A model generated the notes under the pieces. It saw only the letters and a list, made by a program, of their open reading frames with translations, searched no databases and was not told the DNA's origin. The position numbers and the translations under genes were made by a program. A stretch of 27,842 bases of DNA. It comes from Willaertia magna. Its lineage: Eukaryota; Heterolobosea; Eutetramitea; Acrasida; Naegleriidae. The stretch is from contig CADWAF010000460.1 of NCBI GenBank assembly GCA_902984215.1, positions 1 to 27,842 on the forward strand. Direction: 5' to 3'. This document shows, piece by piece, positions 18,701 to 26,021 of the stretch (positions are counted from its first letter, which is position 1; each line of letters starts with the position of its first letter).

Positions 18701-19406
18701 CTCTATTTATCACTAATGCATCAAATCCCATTTCACTAAATAATTGTGGTATTCTACCTTCATGTCCCTTAATAAAATAATTTAAATAATTAAATAAATA
18801 AATTACATACAAATGGATCTATTTGCCAAGCTACTCTTGGTCTAATTCCAAATCTTCTTAAAAGATATTCATGACCAACAGTCATTTCATTAATAATACT
18901 TGTATATGAAACACAAGCTTCATCGGTTTGCACCCATCCACCACCAACAATTTCAAATCTTTTACTTTTAACTAATTTTTTAATTTGTTGTTGTCTTTGA
19001 GGGTTTTGTTGTTCAAACCATTCTTTAAAATACTTTAAACAATAAATTATTAATAAATATTAAAAATACATACTAGAACATCTCCCCAAACAAATTTTCT
19101 ATGTTCTTTTTCTAATAAACTATTAACAGAGTTATCTAAAATAGTAAATGTTTCAGATTGATATTCTCTTACAGTTCTAAGCCATCCTTGATCAATATGT
19201 GAATGTGGAATTACTTTAATTTAAATTAATATTATTAATATTTTTCAATATCACTTACAAAAAACTTTAATATCTGGATTACTAGAGCCAAAAAATCCAT
19301 TTATCTCTAATATATTAATAAATAATATTATTATTAGTAAAAAAAGAAAGAGACCATTCTTTCCGATGGTCAAAGATCTTTGATGCATTATTTGACGTTC
19401 TTTCAT
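15780..19406 (-). CDS. GH38 alpha-mannosidase with C-terminal membrane anchor, four exons
   Basis: The model joins, in transcript order, 19406-19259, 19213-19074, 19032-18811 and 18767-15780 and gives 1165 aa. The introns of 45, 41 and 43 nt have GTAAGT or GTATGT donors and AAG acceptors; every junction restores family sequence. GH38 enzymes trim alpha-linked mannose from N-glycans in the Golgi or lysosome. Residues 1-34 form a signal peptide or anchor. The zinc-binding site is PHSHIDQGW (His55, Asp57). FEIVGGGWVQTDEA follows, then the nucleophile Asp168 in WQIDPFGHE, split by the last intron. YADNSDSYWTGYFTS comes next, then QHHDAITGT (His410/411). Usual members have GHS where this has GHE. 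An acidic Glu-rich stalk precedes a C-terminal membrane helix near 1118-1140 and a basic tail, unlike the type II Golgi enzyme. Lysosomal versus Golgi subtype is unresolved. Confidence 0.92.
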
Positions 19407-19504
19407 TTTTTTAAAAAGGGTAATTAGAAAGCGCTTTTACTATTTGTAAAGGAGATGAGGGAGACAATATACGTGTGTTGTCAATAAAATTGAACAACAG
19501 TCAA

Positions 19505-19510
19505 TTTATT
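19505..19510 (-). terminator. candidate poly(A) signal of the NCS-like gene
   Basis: Plus TTTATT is AATAAA on minus, beginning only 4 nt past the stop codon at 19514-19516. Only about 100 nt separate this point from the ATG of the next gene on the same strand. Confidence 0.35.
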
Positions 19511-19513
19511 AAT

Positions 19514-20251
19514 TTAAAATAGTTGTAACAATGCTGGATTGTTTTTAGTTGCATTGATGATTTCTTCTTTCTATTTTTGATAAATAATTATTGTAATCTG
19601 TTGTGTTAAATGAATACTTACAGTTAATTGACCATCATTATTTTTATCTGCTGCTTCTAGTAATTTATTTATTCTAGTTTCTATTTGTTCTTTAATATCA
19701 CGTGATGAAACATCAATTCCTTTAGCTTTATACATATTTCTACACATAATAAATAATTTTTGTAAATTTTAAAACTTACTTTAAACTATCACGTAATTCA
19801 TCAATTGTCACATATCCATCACCATCACCATCATACATTGAAAAAGCTAATTCAATTAATTCAGCTGGTTCAATATCATTATTAGATGGAGCAGTAATAG
19901 ATTGGAACATTAAAAATTCTTTGAACTAAAATAAAATTAAATTTCAACATTTGTGTTGACAACTTACAGTTATTGTACCACTTTTAAAATAATAAATTAT
20001 AAATAAAATATAAATACATACGATCTATCTTGATCCATTGCTCTAAATAAATAATCTACATCACTTTCACCATTCCATTCCGGTAATGCCATCTTTGCAA
20101 AGTTAACAAATCCTTGTTTATCTACTTCACCGGCAGGATATAATTCAAACCAAAACTTATGATATCTTTCAATATCTTTCTTGGTTAATCTTCCTTTAGT
20201 GTCAGTTCTTAATTCTTTTAATTCTTTCTTTGTTACTGGTCCTTGTCCCAT
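19514..20251 (-). CDS. neuronal calcium sensor (NCS-1/recoverin)-like EF-hand protein, five exons
   Basis: The model joins 20251-20022, 19980-19968, 19925-19780, 19739-19622 and 19570-19514 and gives 187 aa. Introns are 41, 42, 40 and 51 nt; the second exon is only 13 nt. NCS proteins change shape on binding calcium and regulate membrane targets such as kinases and receptors. The N-terminus is MGQG, a possible but not ideal myristoylation start. The first EF-hand is degenerate (YPAGEVDKQGF), as the CPxG hand is throughout the family. The other three loops are complete: DQDRSGTITFKE (73-84, spanning two introns), DGDGDGYVTIDE (113-124) and DKNNDGQLTKEE (161-172, created by joining the last two exons). 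The C-terminal NATKNNPALLQLF matches the NCS ending. Length equals the family's usual 185-195 residues, which supports every junction. Confidence 0.9.
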
Positions 20252-20385
20252 TGTTTGATTTTTTTTTAAAAAGTTTGAAATCTGTCAAGTGTAAAGAACT
20301 TTACTTGCATTTAAAAGGAGAACAACTATGCAAAATAAAGCAATGAACCATCTTTTGAACAATTCATTACAAAAGAAAACTACAA

Positions 20386-20391
20386 TTTATT
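20386..20391 (-). terminator. candidate poly(A) signal of the GATA-factor gene
   Basis: Plus TTTATT is AATAAA on minus, about 22 nt past the stop codon of the gene at 20413. Assignment is by position and consensus only. Confidence 0.35.
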
Positions 20392-20412
20392 TACACCAAA
20401 AATATAGTACAA

Positions 20413-21549
20413 TTATTTAAAATCTAAGAACTCCTCAAATAAATTATCAAAAGTATCACAACATCCAATTTGTGGTTGAGATAAATAAAAAGCTTCTAGA
20501 ATAGTATCCTTATTTTGTTCGATTATTTCTTTTTGTTCTTCCATTGTATTTAATATTTGAGATAAATCAACATTATCAAATTGATAAAAATCTTCAGGCA
20601 CTGTTTTAGGTATTATTATCTTAGTTTGTTTCTTGTTCAAATCATTCTTACTTAAAAGAGATGATTGGGTTGGATTTTCACATAATTGATTTTCTATTCC
20701 TGTTTCACCAAGTGTTTCTGTTTCATCCAAAAAGAAACCACTATTATCTGTCACCTTATTATGTTTTAATTGTTTAGTTGGTGGATTTTCAAATTCTTCA
20801 GAAGATGAAGAGCAAGTTGAGGAAGTATCTGAACTTTTAACTTTTCTCTTTTTCATTGATAAAGACATTGGTCTTACAGAACCATGTCGTTTTAAATAAA
20901 GACCACATTTATTACAAACTGTTTCCCCTTCTGCACTCTTTCTCCACATTGGTGTTTGAGTTACAAAACAATTACTACATTTTGTTACACCACAATGCTT
21001 TTGTCTTTTAGCTTTCTTTTTTGTTGTAGGGGAAGTATTAGTTTGTATCATTTCCTTGGTTGTTGACAAAGGACTACTTTGATTAGTTGTTTCAATTGCA
21101 TTAGAAGTACTGTTATTAACATGTCTATTAGTGTTATTATTATTACTTATTAATTTCTTTCTTATACGTCTCTCTGGACCTTTAACACTTGTTATTTTAC
21201 ATTCGCCTTGATTTTGTTTCGTAGTCTCTTCACTTTTACAGTTGTTTTCACCAATGTTGATGTTAACATTAATTAATGGCGTAGAGAAAAAGAGTGGTGA
21301 AAATGGGGAAACGTGGAAGGAATTACTCTTTGGGGTAGGTATTGTATTTGGCAGATGAATAGAGGATGGATCTATCTTAGGGGCTAAACTAAATATTTCT
21401 TCTCCTTGTTGTTGAAATGGATTATTGTTGACACTAGAACCATTAATCAATGGAGTTGAATTAAAGATATGTAAAGGAATTGAAGTGAATGGATTTAAGT
21501 TAAATATTGAGTCTTCTTGAATATTTGATTGTTGTGTTTGTTCCTTCAT
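20413..21549 (-). CDS. GATA-type zinc-finger transcription factor
   Basis: A single-exon ORF of 378 aa. One GATA finger lies at about 186-230: Cys191, Cys194, then a 17-residue spacing (FVTQTPMWRKSAEGETV), Cys212 and Cys215, followed by GLYLKRHGSVRPMS and a basic tail KKRKVK. The C-x2-C-x17-C-x2-C form is the single-finger type known from fungi, metazoa and amoebae, and binds (A/T)GATA(A/G). The basic stretch and KKKAKRQK just before the finger are likely nuclear signals. The N-terminal region is Asn/Ser/Thr-rich and contains an imperfect duplication around the phrase STPLIN (31-36 and 89-94). The C-terminal 130 residues are acidic and may activate transcription. No co-operon context is expected. 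The divergent neighbour starts within 75 nt of its ATG. Confidence 0.9.
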   Translation of the reverse strand: MKEQTQQSNIQEDSIFNLNPFTSIPLHIFNSTPLINGSSVNNNPFQQQGEEIFSLAPKIDPSSIHLPNTIPTPKSNSFHVSPFSPLFFSTPLINVNINIGENNCKSEETTKQNQGECKITSVKGPERRIRKKLISNNNNTNRHVNNSTSNAIETTNQSSPLSTTKEMIQTNTSPTTKKKAKRQKHCGVTKCSNCFVTQTPMWRKSAEGETVCNKCGLYLKRHGSVRPMSLSMKKRKVKSSDTSSTCSSSSEEFENPPTKQLKHNKVTDNSGFFLDETETLGETGIENQLCENPTQSSLLSKNDLNKKQTKIIIPKTVPEDFYQFDNVDLSQILNTMEEQKEIIEQNKDTILEAFYLSQPQIGCCDTFDNLFEEFLDFK

Positions 21550-21623
21550 ATTATTAATGTGTTTTTAAACGATAAGATCCGACTGTAGTAAAGTAACACA
21601 CAATCAAATAGTTTTTTTCAAAA

Positions 21624-21821
21624 TTGCTCTCTATTCATGGTTCGGAAAGTAATATTGATGGCTTAGAACAATTAGTTGAGAAAACTATTGAGAATATGCA
21701 TGATACTTCTGTTAATCTACAATATTTAAAAAGATTGACAAATGAATTAAATCAAGTAGCTGAAAAGCAATCTTCTTTAATTTCTCAACTACAACAATTG
21801 AATCCATCTTCAAATAATTAA
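21624..21821 (+). CDS. small coiled-coil ORF without an ATG, probably 5'-incomplete
   Basis: An open frame of 65 codons, closed upstream by TAG at 21609-21611. It begins, at the most generous, at a TTG; its first in-frame ATG comes at about codon 25. The product is almost wholly helical with heptad spacing (GLEQLVEKTIENMHDTSVNL, LKRLTNELNQVAEKQSSL, LISQLQQL). That looks like a small complex subunit such as a BLOC-1 or Mediator-type helical protein, though I cannot name one. An ATG at 21637 in another frame reads only nine codons. A very short upstream exon, a non-AUG start or a sequence error near 21637-21660 are the options. I found no good donor/acceptor pair. Its stop overlaps that of the convergent neighbour. 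Confidence 0.4.
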   Translation: MLSIHGSESNIDGLEQLVEKTIENMHDTSVNLQYLKRLTNELNQVAEKQSSLISQLQQLNPSSNN

Positions 21822-22354
21822 TTAATTTGTTTTGTTTTTAAAAATTTTAAAGGAGAATATTTAGAATACTTTACAGAACCACCATATTCTAAAATATTTC
21901 GTTTTCTTTTTTGATTTTCATAATACTTTGGAACCATTGGACTATTTTGAATATTTTCTTGTAGTTCCGATGAAGATGATGTTTCGCTAGTTTCTAAATC
22001 ACTTATAGATGATGAATTACTTTGATTTTCATTTAATTCTTTACAACTTAAATTTTCTGTATCTGTGGAGTTATTATCATTTTCTTTATATTTTGTAAGA
22101 ATAATATTGTTGTATTCTTGTTGGATTGAAGTATTATTAGTTGTTTCTAGAGTTTTATCAGACTCTAATTCAGAATCATCTTCTTCCATAAATCTACTCA
22201 CAGTTCTCATAAACCATTGTTTAATATCTACTTTTCTTCTCTTTGCCTTACTCTTTCTCTTTTCAGTTTTATTATTCTTGTATGAAGAATAGTACAAATT
22301 AGAAATATCATTTATTGATTTCTGAATACAAAACTCTTTTTTCCCTCTATTCAT
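21818..22354 (-). CDS. basic/acidic, probably nuclear protein of unknown function, 178 aa
   Basis: The start is taken at the first ATG (22352-22354); the frame is open a little further upstream without an ATG, so a short 5' exon is possible. I do not recognise the family. A strongly basic cluster (KNNKTEKRKSKAKRRKVDIK, about residues 27-46) looks like a nuclear localisation signal and is followed by WFMRTVSRFMEEDDSE. The middle is acidic and Ser/Asn-rich. The C-terminus (KYYENQKRKRNILEYGG, then KYSKYSPLKFLK) is basic and may be a short conserved tail. Transcript and function are unproven. Confidence 0.55.
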   Translation of the reverse strand: MNRGKKEFCIQKSINDISNLYYSSYKNNKTEKRKSKAKRRKVDIKQWFMRTVSRFMEEDDSELESDKTLETTNNTSIQQEYNNIILTKYKENDNNSTDTENLSCKELNENQSNSSSISDLETSETSSSSELQENIQNSPMVPKYYENQKRKRNILEYGGSVKYSKYSPLKFLKTKQIN

Positions 22355-22538
22355 TCCAACTTTAAGGTCAGTCAATTAGATTTTTTGTATTGTGAACTGT
22401 TATTGCATTTATTTGCATTGCAATTAATTAGTAGTGTAGCTGAATTTCATGGAGAATTGAAATTGTAACACAAAGGCTTGTTGACCGCTTGGCAAAAATT
22501 ACCATAAACGAAAAAGAAGAGTTTTTATATGTAAAAAA

Positions 22539-24200
22539 ATGTTTTCATTTAAAATTCCATTTCCTTCCTCTCCATCATCTTCTCTGTCAAATAAATTATT
22601 ATTAAAACATTATTCACCAAATAATAAACTAATACCAAAAAACATTAAAATATCATCATTGTTAGATACAACAACACCATTTAAAACATTTCCGGAAAAT
22701 AAAATTATGAAAAAAGTAATTAATCAAGTTAAATTAGATTCATTAATTAAACCACCAACTGTTAAAGAAAATGAATTAATATTATTACCACCTAGATTTG
22801 TTACATATCTAAAAGATAAAACAACAGATATTAAAAAAGTAAATCTTTTATTTCGTCAAGTATTAGAAATGCGTAAAGTAGAAACACTAATGATTTTCTT
22901 TAGTCATTTACTACGTTATAGATATGAAACTAATATCCATCCAAATGATGAAACACTTGATATAATGTTAGAATTACTATTTCACACAGATCATCATCAA
23001 AAAGTAGAAGAATTATTTTATAGAATTGAAGAATTAACTGGACAACCACCTACATATTCACATGAAAGTAGATTACTTAATACATATTATAGATTTCATC
23101 AATATTCAAAGATGGAACAGTACTTTTTAAATTTAAAGAATCCAAATATAACACATGTTAGATTTTATTTATTAGCTTTATTAGGAAATGAAGATTATGA
23201 TAAATTATCTTTTGTTGTTTCACGATTAGGCTATGTAAGAAGAAATGCTCATATTTTATCAATTTTATTAAGAATGTATACAGTTCAAGAAGATTATGAT
23301 AATTGTGAGATTGTTCTTTCACATTTATTAAAAACAGCAGTGATTAAGAAATCATATGTACTTGAATCTATAGTTAATTATTTTGTTAAAAGTAATCAAT
23401 ATGATAGATTAGAAGAATTTAGAAATAATTTTAATTTTTTAATTGAAGGTCATATTGTAGATATTATTTATTTTGAAGTTTTATGTAAGGCTAATAATAT
23501 TGAATTAAGTGAAAAATATTTTTATAAAATTGGAAAAAAAAGGGCACGTATTCATGTTACTAATTTATTATTATTATATGTTAAAAATGATAGATATGAT
23601 AAATTAGTTTATTTTTTTCCAACAATTAATAATCCAACAGATGAACAATTAACAATTTATTTAGATGCATTTGCTAATATTGGCGATTATGAAAGAATTG
23701 AAGAAATATCTAAATATTTACCTGAAAATGTTAAAGAAACAATTAAATTTAAACATATTTTATTAAAGAGTTATGCAAATACTGTAGTTTTACCTGAAAC
23801 AAATCAAATTGTTTTATCTAAATTAATTAATTTATTTAATTCAATTGAAAATAGAACCTTAGATACATTTTTTCATTATGTACATGGTGTAAGAAGATTA
23901 ACTTCATTCTTTGCTTATGCTGAACACATACCTACAAGGGAAGAACTAATTAAAAGCTGTTCTGAAGAAAAAGTTAGTAAGGGAATACTGTACCAATATT
24001 TGGCCCCTTCTAAATTGAATACCTATTTAAATAATAACTCGCCATTTAGGAAAGGTTTCGTTTCGCCTTATTTAAAATATGTAGAAGAAAATACAAACAG
24101 TAAATTGCAAGAGGGGAAAGAAAGTAAACAAAAAAGTAGTAAATTTGGTTTCTTGACGGAAATTCTAACGACAGGGAAGAAAAGTAGAAAGCTACAATAA
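22539..24200 (+). CDS. helical-repeat (PPR/TPR-like) protein, probably organellar
   Basis: A 553-aa single-exon ORF whose ATG follows an A-tract. The N-terminal 40 residues are rich in Ser, Lys, Pro and Leu with no acidic residue, which fits a mitochondrial targeting sequence. From about residue 95 to 450 the protein consists of degenerate helix-turn-helix repeats of 33-37 residues. Examples are LLFRQVLEMRKVETLMIFFSH, KVEELFYRIEELTGQ, ILLRMYTVQEDYDNCEIVLSH and YLDAFANIGDYERIEEISK. The pattern fits PPR or TPR units; PPR proteins bind organellar RNA. The repeats are too divergent for me to read an RNA code. The C-terminal 50 residues are Lys/Ser-rich. The stop codon is embedded in an AATAAA hexamer. 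Confidence 0.65.
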   Translation: MFSFKIPFPSSPSSSLSNKLLLKHYSPNNKLIPKNIKISSLLDTTTPFKTFPENKIMKKVINQVKLDSLIKPPTVKENELILLPPRFVTYLKDKTTDIKKVNLLFRQVLEMRKVETLMIFFSHLLRYRYETNIHPNDETLDIMLELLFHTDHHQKVEELFYRIEELTGQPPTYSHESRLLNTYYRFHQYSKMEQYFLNLKNPNITHVRFYLLALLGNEDYDKLSFVVSRLGYVRRNAHILSILLRMYTVQEDYDNCEIVLSHLLKTAVIKKSYVLESIVNYFVKSNQYDRLEEFRNNFNFLIEGHIVDIIYFEVLCKANNIELSEKYFYKIGKKRARIHVTNLLLLYVKNDRYDKLVYFFPTINNPTDEQLTIYLDAFANIGDYERIEEISKYLPENVKETIKFKHILLKSYANTVVLPETNQIVLSKLINLFNSIENRTLDTFFHYVHGVRRLTSFFAYAEHIPTREELIKSCSEEKVSKGILYQYLAPSKLNTYLNNNSPFRKGFVSPYLKYVEENTNSKLQEGKESKQKSSKFGFLTEILTTGKKSRKLQ

Positions 24201-24201
24201 A
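24196..24201 (+). terminator. candidate poly(A) signal overlapping a stop codon
   Basis: AATAAA at 24196-24201 contains the TAA stop (24198-24200) of the helical-repeat protein gene. A second AATAAA follows at 24209-24214, in a more usual position for a poly(A) signal. Confidence 0.4.
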
Positions 24202-24458
24202 CAAATATAATAAAGGCAAACTACTCCTCACTGCACACAGTATAGAATATCCAGGAAATTATGATAATAGTAATTACTTAGTTGATAACTGCGCCTTTTC
24301 AGTTTACTTAAAATATAGAAGAGCTTTTCTGAATTAGTTTATCAATAAATATTTTTGGATTTGCAACAAACTTAATAGGTACACCAATTTAAACATTGTC
24401 TAGTAGCTTTTATTCATGCGTCAAAGCGGATAAGTCGTAAGCGCAAAAAAAAAAAAGC
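24201..24458. other. intergenic region between two tandem plus-strand genes
   Basis: The sequence holds the 3' flank of the helical-repeat gene and the promoter of the Asn/Ser-rich gene. Two GCGC cores stand out in the AT-rich background: GCGCCTTTT at 24291-24299 and AAGCGCAAAA at 24439-24448. The second is just before the A-tract that precedes the next ATG. No RNA gene is seen. Confidence 0.4.
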
Positions 24459-25121
24459 ATGAAGTTTAGTATTGTTAATTATTCTAAAGCAGATAATAAC
24501 AGTGGCATAGTGATGAAACAAACAACCACTGAGGAAAGCAATCATATCAATGGTGGTGGTTCCAATGTACATTTTGTTCAACCAGGTTCTAATAACTTTT
24601 TCTATTGGAGTTCTAAACAAAAGGAATGTAAAGAAATTCTAAAGCAGCAACATGGAGAAACAGTAAAAGAATCTAAAATTCCACTAAATAATCATAACAT
24701 TGTTAATAATTTGTTAGTCAATAATAATAATCCATTCCAACAGTGCATGTCAGTATTTCATGTTAATAATAATAATCCAACCCTCCACCAATCACAACCA
24801 ACAAAGATAACTAAGACTAGAAAACCAAGAAACTCTAGAAAAGCTAAACTACCTTACACTGACATGGATAACAAAACATTTGATTTTTGTCTAGAGAGTA
24901 ATACTGCGCAAACATATGATGATACCCCAACTATTCTCATACCCTCTCCTAAGAAAACTAATACTTCAAAGATACAATCGTCAACATCTTCTCCCACAAG
25001 TAGTTGTTATTCTGAATCTTCTTCTTGCCAAACAAGCAGTCCTTCAAATTATTCTCCCAGTAGTTCAATTTCTAAAAAGATTCAAAGGACATCCATATCT
25101 ATCAGTGAATTACTAAATTAG
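24459..25121 (+). CDS. Asn/Ser-rich low-complexity protein of unknown function, 220 aa
   Basis: The ATG at 24459 lies 2 nt past a long A-run; the stop is TAG. I do not recognise the family. The protein is rich in Asn, Ser, Thr and Lys and is probably disordered. A short repeat NNNNP occurs twice (VNNNNPFQQ and VNNNNPTLH). A basic patch (KTRKPRNSRKAK) could be a nuclear signal. It is followed by KLPYTDMDNKTFDFCLE, the only stretch that looks ordered. A Ser/Thr-rich tract leads to a C-terminal SISISELLN, which may be a short interaction motif. The NNNPFQQ phrase also occurs in the N-terminal region of the nearby GATA factor. A regulatory role is a guess. Confidence 0.5.
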   Translation: MKFSIVNYSKADNNSGIVMKQTTTEESNHINGGGSNVHFVQPGSNNFFYWSSKQKECKEILKQQHGETVKESKIPLNNHNIVNNLLVNNNNPFQQCMSVFHVNNNNPTLHQSQPTKITKTRKPRNSRKAKLPYTDMDNKTFDFCLESNTAQTYDDTPTILIPSPKKTNTSKIQSSTSSPTSSCYSESSSCQTSSPSNYSPSSSISKKIQRTSISISELLN

Positions 25122-25171
25122 TTGTAATATAATGTACATATTTATAAAAAATACAAATAAGGATTTAATTC

Positions 25172-25895
25172 TTATTCGCTTACATCTACATTTGTTTTAC
25201 GAGTTTTTTGTTTCTTTGGGGAATTATTGAAAACTGGAGAACTAGGTCTATAAGGCTCTGGACTTGAATTATCAGTAAATTCATTTTCACTTTCAACCAC
25301 CACTTGAACTGTATCTTCATTTTTCTTATTCTTTCTCTTTTTAGAAGGTTTTTTTATCTTTTTTCTCTTCTTCTTGTTAGGCTGGTATTCTTCACTATCA
25401 CTATTTGAGGGAATATATTCTTCTTCTTCGCTAGTCTCAGTTGTATTTCCTTAATTCTTTTTCATCTTCTGTTGAGCTTTGTGTTTCATTATTATAATCT
25501 TCATCATCTTTATTATCATTCACATTACGATATATCTGTTTTTCTTCTTTTGAATATTTCTTAACTGGAATTGATTTTCTTTTCTTTCCATTCGATAAAA
25601 TACTTTTTGTATCTAAATTATCTTCTTCACTGTAAAGTAAATTATCATCACTGTCATCTGATGTGTCTTTTTTTGATTTTCTTTTTTTTCCTTTTGACGA
25701 ATGTAAATTATCTACATGTAATTTAATTGTTACGTTATTTAACAAATCTTTAAAATTATCAATAAAATTATGGTCATCTATTTGTTTTATTTCTTTGTTT
25801 AATCGTTTTGTTGCTAATTTAATAATTTCTTTATTATCAAGTCTTTTTTGTAGTTCGAATATACACTGTATAAAGTTTTTTGTTGTTACTTCCAT
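25172..25895 (-). CDS. acidic/basic nuclear-type protein with a frame break or unusual intron
   Basis: The first frame runs from the ATG at 25895 to a TGA at 25437-25439 (152 aa). A second frame, offset by one base, is open from 25450 to the TAA at 25172-25174. Its product (SEEEEYIPSNSDSEEYQPNK, then KKKR clusters and PEPYRPSSP) continues the same acidic/basic composition, so the two belong together. Splicing 25529-25895 to 25172-25449 through a GTAATG donor and AAG acceptor (79 nt) gives 214 aa. However, that intron looks coding-like and is richer in GC than the other introns here, so a one-base indel is the alternative. The N-terminal 65 residues are helical (FIQCIFELQKRLDNKEIIKL). The rest resembles histone-chaperone or chromatin proteins only in composition. 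Family not identified. Confidence 0.5.
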
Positions 25896-25983
25896 TATTA
25901 CTATTTATTCAATTAATTAAATAACAATTCCGAAATAAGATTTAAACAGAATGCCTTAAATATTTTTTTTTTAATTTTTTTAT

Positions 25984-26020
25984 TTTATAAATAAATAAAC
26001 ACATAGAAATAAATAAATAA
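25984..26020. repeat. TAAA-type simple repeat in a 3' flank
   Basis: Imperfect tandem copies of the tetranucleotide ATAA/TAAA lie directly downstream of the dehydrogenase stop codon (26022). An AATAAA on minus at 25979-25984 is a candidate poly(A) signal for that gene. Confidence 0.6.
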
Positions 26021-26021
26021 A

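Noticed and set aside
18768..18812. Met-started N-terminus of the mannosidase inside this stretch
   Set aside because: It is intron sequence. Splicing restores the WQIDPFGH motif and three upstream exons.
24414..24620. Minus-strand 68-aa ORF opposite the start of the Asn/Ser-rich protein
   Set aside because: Its beginning overlaps coding sequence on the plus strand and it has no recognisable feature.
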